Shown here in pieces: positions 55,727 to 64,000 of a stretch of 64,000 bases of DNA. Below the pieces are notes generated by a model. That model searched no databases and was not told where the DNA came from. It was given only the letters and a program-made list of their open reading frames with translations. Both the position numbers and the translations under genes were made by a program. The stretch's first letter is position 1, and every line of letters starts with the position of its first letter. Location of the stretch: the NCBI GenBank assembly GCA_963802275.1, contig CAWDIB010000001.1, forward strand, positions 62,001-126,000. Reading direction: 5' to 3'. This DNA comes from CAZMZW01 sp963802275. GTDB lineage: Bacteria > Chloroflexota > Anaerolineae > Anaerolineales > Anaerolineaceae.

Positions 55727-55970
55727 TTAACCCTGGATTGAGCGTTTCAGCGTCCAGTTGGAATAATAAGATGTTCGATCCAGCGCATCTCCGTGGGTGA
55801 CCAATTCCCAGCCTCCGGCTGCCAAGCTCATTCAATTTCTTTATGATGAATTTTTGGAAATCGGCAGCATTATCGCCTTTCAGTGATACTTCCTCCTGGC
55901 TTCCATCGGTATTGGTAATGAGGATATTGGGGAACCTCATTTCAAGGTTCATATATTCCCACTTTTGCAT
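55727..55970 (-). CDS. DUF4177-like small protein, frameshifted
   Basis: Starts MQKWEYMNLEMRF behind GGAGG. Through QKFIIKKLNELGS the frame is normal; dropping one base near 55806 continues as GGWELVTHGDALDRTSYYSN and WTLKRSIQG, the expected (E)GWE(L)V end of the family, finishing at 55727. About 80 residues in total. The unshifted frame runs on to 55695 with an unrelated tail. Homologous in layout to the next gene to the right. Confidence 0.65.
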
Positions 55971-56131
55971 TTCTGCCTCCTTCATTTATTCCTTGGTTTA
56001 AGTATATAGGAAAAAATGGGTGGTTGTAAAAAAGGAATTCACCTTTTTTTGATAGGATAATGGCAAGGCGGGTTGCATTTTCCTCAACCTTTGCATTATT
56101 CTCTGCGCCAACTAAATGTAAATGAATTGAA

Positions 56132-56443
56132 TTACTTTTTTAATTTCTGGATTGTGATGCGCCCGGGAGTTTGGTCTGTTTTTGTGATCGTCTTTTTTGA
56201 TGTTGGCGTTTTCTGTTTTTGGCGGACGGTTTCCTGGAGCGGACGTTTCAGCGTCCAGCAGATGTAGGCGTTTGTGCCGCAGGTACTGGCGATCTCCCAG
56301 CCCTCCTTTCCCAATTTGTTCAGCCTGTCCTTGATGGAGAGGGTGATGTTTTTGTCATCGCCCCAATAATAGATCCCGTTGCGCTTGTCGAACCCCTTCT
56401 GTTCGCGCACATACTCGATGAATGCATATTCCCACTTCTGCAT
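56132..56443 (-). CDS. DUF4177-like small protein
   Basis: 103 residues from the ATG at 56443, with a perfect AAGGAGG upstream. MQKWEYAFIEYVREQKGF, then LNKLGKEGWEIASTCG and YICWTLKRPLQET, the WEY...LGxEGWE pattern of DUF4177. The C-terminal ~30 residues are Lys/Thr-rich and low in complexity. A paralogue, now frameshifted, lies at 55727-55970. Confidence 0.8.
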   Translation of the reverse strand: MQKWEYAFIEYVREQKGFDKRNGIYYWGDDKNITLSIKDRLNKLGKEGWEIASTCGTNAYICWTLKRPLQETVRQKQKTPTSKKTITKTDQTPGRITIQKLKK

Positions 56444-56547
56444 ACCGGCCTCCTTATTTTTAATAATAGTATATAAGAGAATGGGAGGAAAAAATCCCCC
56501 CATTCGAAATACATTTTGATCTTCGGTCGCGGCTTATTATCAAAGCA

Positions 56548-57024
56548 TCATTCGCATAATGTAGCCAACAAAGCCTTGTCCCTGGCCATGCAGAATGTAT
56601 ATCCAAGGGTGATCGAGCCGGTCAATTGTCCATTTTTTTCAACCAGTTGTGCCCGGAAAGGGCCATTTCCAATTGCAGGAGAAGAATAATTTCCAGTCAT
56701 CTCTTTGGTTGTCTGGTCGATCTTCCCAATAAATTTGATGTTGACCACTCCCAAATAAACAAAACCGGAAAAATCATCGTCTTTCTGGGTTATGGTTGCT
56801 TTGACGACCAGGTTATCCTTTTTATTCATCAGATACCAATCGCCACTTAAATCGATGGGCTGTGGGGTGGCGGTTGGGGTGATGGTTGGCGCAATGGTTG
56901 GCAAGGGTGTGTTGGTTGGTGCTGGTGGATCCATTGTGGGGATCGCGGTTGGTTCCGGCGTGGGACTTGCACAGGCATTCATCAAGAGCAGGATTGGAAC
57001 CAATACAATAGACAGCTTTTTCAT
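56548..57024 (-). CDS. Secreted lipoprotein with Thr/Pro linker
   Basis: 158 residues. Signal peptide MKKLSIVLVPILLLMNACAS with lipobox NAC, a linker of about 35 residues made almost only of Thr, Pro and Ala, then a ~100-residue beta-rich domain (LSGDWYLMNKKDNLVVKATI, GFVYLGVVNIKFIGKIDQTT, GPFRAQLVEKNGQLTGSITL). Looks like a small extracellular beta-barrel; no family recognised. Same architecture as the lipoprotein at 1541-2035. Confidence 0.75.
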   Translation of the reverse strand: MKKLSIVLVPILLLMNACASPTPEPTAIPTMDPPAPTNTPLPTIAPTITPTATPQPIDLSGDWYLMNKKDNLVVKATITQKDDDFSGFVYLGVVNIKFIGKIDQTTKEMTGNYSSPAIGNGPFRAQLVEKNGQLTGSITLGYTFCMARDKALLATLCE

Positions 57025-57156
57025 TTAAACCTCCTTAATTTCTTATTAAAATATTACCATTGTTTTTTCGTAAGAAAGGTTTTTAAAAGTAAGCGTTTTT
57101 ATTTCCCCAAAAATTATTAAAATTTCTAATATTTTAAAGAATGCTTTGATTAAACC

Positions 57157-57402
57157 TTACTTTTTGGATTTGTTGATTTCCAGAAAACGGTAGATCATTT
57201 CCTGTAAAACGTTACGCTGTTCATTGGTCAAACGCTGCCAGCCGAAAGGCGCATATTTGGAATAATCCAACTTTGGTTTTCTTTTTTTAGATTCAAGCTC
57301 GTTTAATATGTCTTCCAATGACTCTTCATCTGGTTTCGGTATGCTGGTCAGTGCAAGAATGCTGCCGAGGATCCAGGGGAATCTTTTTATAAATATTTTC
57401 AT
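57157..57402 (-). CDS. Small hypothetical protein
   Basis: 81 residues, basic, with one short N-terminal hydrophobic stretch (FPWILGSILALTSI) and a helical C-terminus (QRNVLQEMIYRFLEINKSKK). No ribosome site of note and no family. Kept because the composition is protein-like and the gap would otherwise exceed 500 bp. Confidence 0.45.
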   Translation of the reverse strand: MKIFIKRFPWILGSILALTSIPKPDEESLEDILNELESKKRKPKLDYSKYAPFGWQRLTNEQRNVLQEMIYRFLEINKSKK

Positions 57403-57535
57403 GGCTGATAGATTAATTATATTTTAATTATTATTGGCTGCTTGAGAACATGGTGAGATTTCTCCCTTGGGTTTTTCAGTATAATCATGACGAGCAATGA
57501 ATTATGGAAAAAATAATTAATTATGGGAGTTGACC

Positions 57536-58955
57536 ATGACGATTTTAATTAAATCCGGAACGCTGGTCACGGCTGCCGAAACATTTATTGCAGATGTTCT
57601 CATCGAAGGTGAAAAGATTGCCGCCATTGGCTCCAACCTGAATGTACCCATGAATGCGAAAGTTGTGGATGCTGCCGGCAAGCTGGTGATGCCGGGTGGG
57701 GTGGATGCGCACGTTCATTTGGACCTGCCCATGTTCGATACGGTCTCCTCGGACGATCACTACACCGGCACCAAGGCAGCTGCTTTTGGGGGCACCACCA
57801 CCGTGATCGATTTTATTTCCCAGGATGTTGAACCTTTAATGAAAAACGTGGATACCTGGCGGGCAAAGGCGGAAGGCAGGGCGGCCGTGGATTACAGCTT
57901 CCATATGAACCTAACCTGTTTTAATGAAAAGGTGGCTGGAGAAATTCCGCAATTGGTCAAAGCGGGTATTACCAGTCTCAAGGTTTTCACTGCATACAAC
58001 AACCGGTTGCGGTTGCAAGATGGAGATATTTTTCAAGTGTTGCGCATAGCCAAAGAATATGGGTTGCTGGTCATGGCACATTGTGAAAACGGGGATGTGA
58101 TCGATATCCTGGTGCGTGAAGCATTGCAAAAAAGCCATACTTGCGCCGGAATGGCATGCCTTAACCCGGCCTGCCCGGGGAGAAGTGGAATCCATTCAGC
58201 GCATGATCTCCCTGGCCTGGCAGGCGAATGCGCCGGTTTACATCGTCCATATGACCACAGCTGGTGGAGTGAAGCAGTTACGGCGTGCTCGATGCAAGAA
58301 TCAGCCGGTCATGGGTGAAACCTGTCCACCCTATCTGTTTTTTACCATCGAGGACCTGAAACGGCCGGACGGGGCCAAGTGGATCTGTTCACCCCCCTTA
58401 CGCACGGAAGAAGATAACCAGGGCTTGTGGCAGGGACTGCAAAATGGTACCTTGCAAACCATTGCCACCGATCATTGCCCATTTTTCTACGATGGCACAA
58501 AACCGATCATCTATGAAGGCAAACCTGTAGCCATTCCTGGAAAAGAGTTGGGAAAGGGTGATTTTACCAAGATTCCCAATGGCTTGCCGGGAGTGGGCGA
58601 TCGTCTGCCGATAATGTGGACGAAAGCGGTGGGGTCGGGCAGGTTGAGCCCCAACCAGTTCGTTGCCTTCACCAGTACTAACCCGGCCAAGATATTCGGT
58701 CTCTATCCGCAAAAGGGCAGCCTGATGCCAGGCGCGGACGCCGACGTGGTAATCTGGGATCCTTTGAAAAAGGTGGATTATGGAGTGGCATACGCCCGAC
58801 ATCGCACCGATTACAACCTGTATGAAGGCTGGCAGCTGACCGGCTTCATCGACCAGGTTTATCTGCGCGGCAAGCTGATCGTTGATCAGCAGGAGTGGAA
58901 AGGCAAGGCGGGCATGGGACAATATCTCGTCCGTGAGACAGGGCAGGTTATCTAA
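57536..58955 (+). CDS. hyuA: Dihydropyrimidinase/hydantoinase (HyuA-like), frameshifted
   Basis: Cyclic amidohydrolase opening hydantoin or dihydropyrimidine rings. The first frame has GGVDAHVHLDLPMF (metal His59, His61), the carboxylated Lys149 in AGITSLKVFTAYNN and VMAHCENGDVIDIL. At about 58125 the frame shifts; the second continues PARGEVESIQRMISLAWQAN, VYIVHMTTAGGVKQLRRA, GETCPPYLFFTIEDL, ATDHCPFFYD (catalytic Asp) and the GSLMPGADADVVIWDP end. The joined product is ~472 residues, the usual length. A single base change restores it. The start at 57536 has GGGAG upstream. It closes the island of purine/carbamoyl genes, and E. coli hyuA is part of the corresponding cluster. Confidence 0.85.
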
Positions 58956-58962
58956 GTCTGCC

Positions 58963-60534
58963 ATGCTGCTCTTGCTACCGCTCATATTTTATGGCCTAAC
59001 CGCCATTGTTTTGGGAATACTGCGCTTGCGCGGGATGCGCATGGCTTACCTATGGCTGCTGCCGATTATCATCTCTCTGGCCTGCTGGATCATTTTCCTG
59101 GTAATGCCGATTCCGTCAAGCGCCAACCTTTTAAAAATTCCTGGATTATTCTCGCTGAGCGCTGATGAAGGTCTTTCTTTTATTATTGATTCCAGTTCAT
59201 GGGGATTCATCTATCTCGTGATCAGCCTGGTTTTGGGTTATTTCCTGACCATGGTCATTCGTTTGGAAAAGGAAAAACGCACCTGGCTGTGGGTGGGCTG
59301 GCTGCTGCTTTGCATGGCAGCCATTATTTCCTTCAGTGCAGGAAATTTGACCACCTTGATACTGGCCTGGGTATTGTTTGACCTGCTGGATATTCTTTTC
59401 ACCTATTTCATTCTTAAAATTAACGAAATAAAAGAATCTCTCAATCAATTTCTCCCTTCTCGAATAATTAGTGTGCTGCTGTTGATTACAGCAGGGATTT
59501 TTCTGCCGGCGGAGACACCACAATGGCTGCCATCCCCTCTGGCTCCAGCTGCCTATTTTTTGCTCTTCCTAGCAGGTTTGTTTCGTACCGGTTTGTTACC
59601 CTCCCAGACTTTGGACCAGCCAGTGGCTGAAAATAGATCTTCTTTCCTACTCGTCAAACGAATTCTGCCGGTTTTATCCGGGTTCTCACTCTTATCTTTT
59701 CTGCCAATTAATTTTCTAAATCATATCAGCCAAGTGTTGTTGAGTATCATTTTTTTGATTCTAGCCATAGCATTTATTACCTTATCCACCCATAAAGGGA
59801 AGGTTATAACCAATCTTTGGTTAAGCAGCCTTATTTTTCTTGCGTGTATTGCCGTAGTTTCCGGCACCCCGATTGCATTGCTTGGCTGGGGTGGGGTGGC
59901 GTTGCTGGGTTTAAGCATTCCGCACTTTTTCACTTATCATACAGACCGTTTAAAAATATTTGCCCTGTTGGGAGTCTTTTCGCTTTCAGGAATTCCCTAC
60001 TCGATCGGTGCTCTTGCCCTGGCAGGCCTGACCTCTGCTTCTTCATTTTTATGGCTCATCCCGGTATTACCTGTGTATTCTTTTTTAATGGTCCTATTCA
60101 TTGATGCTGTTCAAATGCCATATGATGAAAGTCGCGCACCTGAGCCACTCTATCTGGCTGTCCACCTGATTGGCCTGTTTATCGTGGCTTTGTCTTCGTT
60201 TGCGATTCTGATCAAGAATGTGCAACTGGCGGGAAGTGTGTTGAATTATTGGTGGGCAGGAATTACCGTGGTTATTTTATGCCTGGTAATGATTCTATTG
60301 AAAAGAAAAGTGCATTTAAAATCCTATCCAATCGGGAAAATCACCAACAGCCTTGTTTTTATAAACAGGTTATTCGCATTTCAGTGGCTGGAAAAGTTGT
60401 GGCAATGGCTGGCATGGTTTCTATCGGGGATCATCAATTTTCTCACCCAATTATTGGCAGGAGAAGGTGGGGTCATTTGGGCGATTGTCATCCTTGCGTT
60501 GCTGGTTTCATTGATCAGTATAGGCAGGTCTTGA
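58963..60534 (+). CDS. Complex-I/Mrp-like proton antiporter membrane subunit
   Basis: 523 residues with about 14 transmembrane helices, the size and hydropathy of NuoL/M/N and MrpA/D antiporter-like subunits. Helical loops such as LLFLAGLFRTGLLPSQTLDQ and ALLGVFSLSGIPYSIGALAL resemble the central proton-channel region, but the canonical Lys and Glu positions are poorly conserved, so activity is uncertain. It starts 7 bp after hyuA and is followed by two further membrane subunits, without any hydrogenase or NADH-module gene in view. Confidence 0.75.
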   Translation: MLLLLPLIFYGLTAIVLGILRLRGMRMAYLWLLPIIISLACWIIFLVMPIPSSANLLKIPGLFSLSADEGLSFIIDSSSWGFIYLVISLVLGYFLTMVIRLEKEKRTWLWVGWLLLCMAAIISFSAGNLTTLILAWVLFDLLDILFTYFILKINEIKESLNQFLPSRIISVLLLITAGIFLPAETPQWLPSPLAPAAYFLLFLAGLFRTGLLPSQTLDQPVAENRSSFLLVKRILPVLSGFSLLSFLPINFLNHISQVLLSIIFLILAIAFITLSTHKGKVITNLWLSSLIFLACIAVVSGTPIALLGWGGVALLGLSIPHFFTYHTDRLKIFALLGVFSLSGIPYSIGALALAGLTSASSFLWLIPVLPVYSFLMVLFIDAVQMPYDESRAPEPLYLAVHLIGLFIVALSSFAILIKNVQLAGSVLNYWWAGITVVILCLVMILLKRKVHLKSYPIGKITNSLVFINRLFAFQWLEKLWQWLAWFLSGIINFLTQLLAGEGGVIWAIVILALLVSLISIGRS

Positions 60535-60535
60535 A

Positions 60536-61120
60536 ATGGCATCATTCCTTACAGTCATTTTGCTACTTGCGTCCGGTGCGGCTGCCTTGATGATTTTATT
60601 GAGTACTGACTGGCACTGGACCATTGCCGGGCTGGCCATCCAGTATTTGGTGGCTTTTCTCTTGGTTTCGCGGGTCTGGCCGCTGGGGTTGTCCGCCATC
60701 AAGCTCGTTTCTGGTTGGCTAACCTGTGTATTGCTTAGTATGTCAGCAACACCAGCTCTTTTCGAAGAGAAATTTTTCTCCGGGAGATCTGCAAGGTTCT
60801 TTCGCCTGTTTTCAACATTATTCATCCTGATGATTGTATTGGCTGCCGCCCCAGGAATGAACGCCTGGCTGCCGATACCTTATGACCATTTGGTGATTGG
60901 ATTACTCTTAATCGGTATGGGTATCCTGCAAATGGGATTTTCACAAATTCATTTCCGAATTATTCTTGGATTACTCACCTTGTTAATTGGTTTTGAAGTA
61001 CTTTATGCTTCGCTTGAAGGCTCCGCTCTTTTGGCTGCCATCCTGGCTGGTATTACCTTGGCGCTTGGGTTGATTGGCTCCACCGTTTTACGCCGGGGGC
61101 AGATGCGGAGGGATGAATGA
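60536..61120 (+). CDS. NuoK/HyfE-like membrane subunit
   Basis: 194 residues, about six transmembrane helices. The C-terminal part (GLLLIGMGILQMGFSQIHFR, GLLTLLIGFEVLYASLEGSA, AGITLALGLIGSTVLRR) follows the NuoK/MrpC pattern of three helices with a buried acid, after a longer N-terminal extension as in HyfE. It begins 1 bp after the preceding subunit and overlaps the next gene by 4 bp, so translation is coupled. Confidence 0.72.
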   Translation: MASFLTVILLLASGAAALMILLSTDWHWTIAGLAIQYLVAFLLVSRVWPLGLSAIKLVSGWLTCVLLSMSATPALFEEKFFSGRSARFFRLFSTLFILMIVLAAAPGMNAWLPIPYDHLVIGLLLIGMGILQMGFSQIHFRIILGLLTLLIGFEVLYASLEGSALLAAILAGITLALGLIGSTVLRRGQMRRDE

Positions 61121-62514
61121 ACGCTCCAATGGTGTGGATTCTTTTCCCGATGATTCTAGCTGGGTTATTAATTGCATTACGGAAATGGCAAATGTTGGTA
61201 AATCTTCTCGGAACAGGATTCAGCCTTTTGCTGGCTGTTCTGGGATTGGTCATCCCGATAAACCTTGTCGCAGAGCCAGGCATGTTTCAATTTTCACTTG
61301 CGGGAGACTGGACCATCCTGGGCAGGGTTTTTTCGATCAGCCAACTGGAAATGCCATTTATTTCGTTCTTGTATTTGATGGTGGGCATCTGGTTTGTATT
61401 GTCATGGGAATCGAAACAGAGCTCTCTCTTCATCCCAATAGGGCTCGGGGTGACAGCAGTACTCATTGCCGCTTTGGCAGTGAGGCCATTTATCTATGGA
61501 GCCTTGCTGATTGAAGCAGCCGTCATGGGCTGCATGCTGATGCTGATCGAGAAACCAAAGCCGGTGGGCAGGGGAGTGATTCGCTTTCTCATCCTGCAAA
61601 GTCTGGGGATGCCATTCATTCTACTGGCGGGTTGGTTCCTGGCTAGCGGAGAAATCACACCCATCAACCAGACACAACTCACCCTTTCAGTTGTATTGCT
61701 GGTGCTCGGTTTTGCCTTTTGGATCGGGCTGTTTCCTTTACATACCTGGATCCATATGGTCGCCGAAGAAGCGGAACCGAGAGTGGCAGGTTTCATTTTC
61801 TCCATTCTGCCCCTACCAGTCATCTTTTTCCTGATGAGCTTCATGAACAGTTTTGCCTGGCTGCGTGAGTATCCCTTGCTGTTCCCGGTCCTGCGCTGGC
61901 TGGGGAGCTTTATGGTTGTATTTGCAGGAGTATGGTTGTTCTTCCAGAAGCAACTTAAAACCTCACTGGGGTATTTGGTTATTGCATTGAATGGGCTTGC
62001 GTTGCTGTCACTGGGTATCAAGGGTTTTAGCGGAATTACTCTCTTGACTTATTTTTTCCTGCCGAGATTTCTTTCCATTCTTCTATTTGTAATTACACTG
62101 GTTTGGTTCGAGAAGAGAGAAAATTCAAATGAAGGTGAAATATTGGCGGGTTTGGCAGGCAGGGTGCCTTTCATTACGTGGTCTTTAATGCTTGCATTTT
62201 TCTCCATTTCGGGATTACCATTCTTACCGGGTTTTCCATTTGTACAGATGGTGGTTAAGGAACTGGTCAACCTATCCTACCTGGCATTAATCATGTTCCT
62301 GACTGGCATGCTGTTTTTCTTCCTTAATGGCCTGCGATTATTGGTACTTGTTTATTCCAAAACAAGCGAATTGGAAAAAGAAGAAGAGCCAGTTCTATTC
62401 AAAGGAGCAATCGTAATTGCTGTTTTCATTTTATTGTTTTCCGGACTTTTTCCCAATATGGCAAGTTCGGTTTTGCTGAACCTGGCGGATAAATTTCTCT
62501 TGTTGATGAGATAA
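61117..62514 (+). CDS. Complex-I/Mrp-like proton antiporter membrane subunit, second
   Basis: 465 residues, about 13 transmembrane helices of the NuoN/M class. It includes GFAFWIGLFPLHTWIHMVAE, the conserved FPLHTWxxxxxxEAxP-like motif of antiporter subunits (here AEEAEPRVAGFIFS), and FFSISGLPFLPGFPFV near the C-terminus. Its ATG lies inside the stop of the NuoK-like gene. Together the three genes form a membrane-arm fragment. Confidence 0.82.
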   Translation: MNAPMVWILFPMILAGLLIALRKWQMLVNLLGTGFSLLLAVLGLVIPINLVAEPGMFQFSLAGDWTILGRVFSISQLEMPFISFLYLMVGIWFVLSWESKQSSLFIPIGLGVTAVLIAALAVRPFIYGALLIEAAVMGCMLMLIEKPKPVGRGVIRFLILQSLGMPFILLAGWFLASGEITPINQTQLTLSVVLLVLGFAFWIGLFPLHTWIHMVAEEAEPRVAGFIFSILPLPVIFFLMSFMNSFAWLREYPLLFPVLRWLGSFMVVFAGVWLFFQKQLKTSLGYLVIALNGLALLSLGIKGFSGITLLTYFFLPRFLSILLFVITLVWFEKRENSNEGEILAGLAGRVPFITWSLMLAFFSISGLPFLPGFPFVQMVVKELVNLSYLALIMFLTGMLFFFLNGLRLLVLVYSKTSELEKEEEPVLFKGAIVIAVFILLFSGLFPNMASSVLLNLADKFLLLMR

Positions 62515-62571
62515 AAAGAACCAGGATGGTACAATCTTTCAAGCATCCAAACAGATAAAACAGGATATCAG

Positions 62572-63753
62572 ATGAACCTTGACGATCTCATTAAAAAAAT
62601 TGCTGCGCTGGAAGATGAAAACCGCGCCAGCAATAAGACCCTGGCTGCACTCAATGCCAAAATTAAGAAGATCGAGGATAGCAATTCCGCCTTTCTGGAG
62701 ACAGCCCGGGACCTACGCAAGGAAGTGGAGCGATTGGGTGGAATTGTTGCGAGGTTAGGTCAGTTTGATTCTGCCCTTACGCAAGTGAGGGTGGATTTTG
62801 CCAAAAAGATCAGCGAACTGGATGCACAGCAGAAAAAAATGGAATCCACGATTGAAAAAGTGCGCAAGGAGAATCTGGATACTACAAACGAAGTGACCGC
62901 TTCCACCAAGGAGGCAATGACCACTGCGATAGATAAGAAAATGCAAGCTTTTTTTGAGGAGGACTCGCGGCTTTATAAAAAAGTAACAGAGATGCAGGAT
63001 AGTTTTGAAAACAATCTTAAGCGGGAACAGTCATTACAGAAAACAGCGGCGGCAAATATTGAAGAAACAAATCGCATCGCCAAGAAAATAGAAACCTTCC
63101 AGGCTGAATTTGAGGTTGTAAAGAAAAAAGTTGATGAAGAAACCCAAAAAGTCATCATCATCGCTGATGATTTGCGGAAAGATGAAGCACGTATTAATGA
63201 ACTAACTGCCATGGAAGGTCAAAGAAAATTGGATCAGACCAAATTTCTGGATCAACAGTCACTGATGCAGATGGATCGCGACCGAACTTGGAAGGAATGG
63301 ACACAACAATTTAATGAAGTGATTAAAAAAACAAACGCAAATCTTCAGGACCTGACCATTCAATCACGAGAGTTGAAGAGTGCCAAGGATGGTTTCAACG
63401 AAATCACCCAGCGCTTTGAACGGCGAATGAACGAGCTGACTGAAATGTACCGGATCCTGGAAGAACGATTCCGCCAGGATTGGGCGGTTTTTAAAGCAGA
63501 TGAACAAAAACGGTGGTCAAACTATTCGCTTATCTTCGGCGAAAAGGAAGGGGATTTCTTAAACCAGTATGAAAATACCAAAATCCGCCTGACTGCCATG
63601 GAAGACCGCACCAGGGAAATGCAGGATGTTTTTCTCATGGTCAGCACCGAGCTGCAGAAAGGCATGCAGGGTTTAATGCAGATGGTCAATAACTGGATTC
63701 AAACATTTGATGAAATACGCAGTTCTTCAAAATCGGAAAAACCAAATCTGTAA
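62572..63753 (+). CDS. Long coiled-coil protein, unknown function
   Basis: 393 residues, almost wholly heptad-rich helix (LEDENRASNKTLAALNAKIK, FETARDLRKEVERLGGIVAR and so on), with no Cys, no signal peptide and no globular motif; the last ~60 residues (RTREMQDVFLMVSTELQKGM, LMQMVNNWIQTFDEIR) are also helical. Probably a structural or scaffold protein of the cytoplasm. It starts 57 bp after the antiporter subunit and precedes selB. Confidence 0.7.
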   Translation: MNLDDLIKKIAALEDENRASNKTLAALNAKIKKIEDSNSAFLETARDLRKEVERLGGIVARLGQFDSALTQVRVDFAKKISELDAQQKKMESTIEKVRKENLDTTNEVTASTKEAMTTAIDKKMQAFFEEDSRLYKKVTEMQDSFENNLKREQSLQKTAAANIEETNRIAKKIETFQAEFEVVKKKVDEETQKVIIIADDLRKDEARINELTAMEGQRKLDQTKFLDQQSLMQMDRDRTWKEWTQQFNEVIKKTNANLQDLTIQSRELKSAKDGFNEITQRFERRMNELTEMYRILEERFRQDWAVFKADEQKRWSNYSLIFGEKEGDFLNQYENTKIRLTAMEDRTREMQDVFLMVSTELQKGMQGLMQMVNNWIQTFDEIRSSSKSEKPNL

Positions 63754-63794
63754 ATCAATAATAGAACCTTGATTTTATTTACAGGAATGAACAC

Positions 63795-64000
63795 ATGCAT
63801 GTAATAGGTACTGCCGGGCATGTGGACCACGGGAAATCCACCCTTGTGAAAGCACTGACGGGGATTGACCCCGATCGCCTCAAAGAGGAAAAACAACGTC
63901 AGATGACCATTGACCTGGGATTCGCCTGGCTTACTTTACCTTCGGGTGATGAGGTGGGCATTGTGGATGTGCCAGGCCACCGCGATTTCCTTGAAAACAT
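63795..64000 (+). CDS. selB: Selenocysteine-specific elongation factor SelB, 5' end
   Basis: The first 68 codons are inside the window; the rest continues beyond its right edge. MHVIGTAGHVDHGKSTLVKA is the GTPase P-loop (residues 7-16), followed by EEKQRQMTIDLGFAWLTLPS and VGIVDVPGHRDFLEN, with the G3 DxPGH motif. The MTIDLGFA stretch in the switch region is characteristic of SelB rather than EF-Tu. It delivers Sec-tRNA to UGA codons with a downstream SECIS element. Its presence implies the organism decodes selenocysteine. Confidence 0.93.
   Translation, partial: MHVIGTAGHVDHGKSTLVKALTGIDPDRLKEEKQRQMTIDLGFAWLTLPSGDEVGIVDVPGHRDFLEN

Overview
The window reads as chromosomal DNA of a Chloroflexota bacterium, most likely class Anaerolineae. 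The reasons are the style of its lipoproteins (Thr/Pro-rich linkers after the lipid-attached Cys), the mix of cobalamin-dependent MetH, SelB and BMP-type transport genes, and Gram-positive-like signals such as a SAM-I riboswitch and AGGAGG ribosome sites. This placement is inference from gene content; no rRNA or tRNA gene is visible.

Layout. 1-1.5 kb: 3' end of a Fur/PerR regulator, then peroxiredoxin and ferritin, a peroxide/iron operon. 1.5-18.4 kb: an accessory region of small membrane, zinc-ribbon and lipoprotein genes, a GGDEF protein, a zinc metallopeptidase, a DUF389 protein, two MscS channels and a secreted MsrAB. It is littered with decaying copies: two broken isoprenylcysteine-methyltransferase-like copies, a dead adenine deaminase, a dead monooxygenase, two 3'-end copies of the metallopeptidase gene, and REP-like repeats. 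19-32 kb: a nuclease-fold protein, a multiply frameshifted homocysteine methyltransferase/MTHFR fusion, metH under a SAM-I riboswitch, an MBL-fold protein, two membrane proteins, gyrB and an HtrA protease. 32-38.5 kb: uvrA, a DUF1697 protein, ugd, folD.

38.5-59 kb is the most coherent block, a nitrogen-salvage island read mostly rightward: 8-oxoguanine-deaminase/SsnA-type aminohydrolase, adenine deaminase, a GntR/UTRA regulator, two carbamoyltransferases (one YgeW-like), carbamate kinase, a four-gene BMP-type nucleoside/purine ABC importer, two fold-type-II PLP enzymes (with a glycosyltransferase between them), then, after a patch of small leftward genes, a HyuA-type dihydropyrimidinase. Parts resemble the anaerobic purine/uric-acid cluster of enterobacteria and gut anaerobes (ygeW, ssnA, hyuA, carbamate kinase), but ygeX, ygeY, ygfK and xanthine dehydrogenase genes are not in this window. 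A predicted reading is uptake of purines or nucleosides, deamination, ring-product hydrolysis, and ATP from carbamoyl phosphate. Paired palindromes at the island's first promoter are candidate operators for its regulator.

59-64 kb: three complex-I/Mrp-like membrane subunits, a coiled-coil protein and the start of selB, which implies selenocysteine decoding.

An important caveat is that about nine genes carry single-base frameshifts, at least one in a homopolymer run. Some may be assembly errors, so the broken genes need checking against raw reads before being called pseudogenes.
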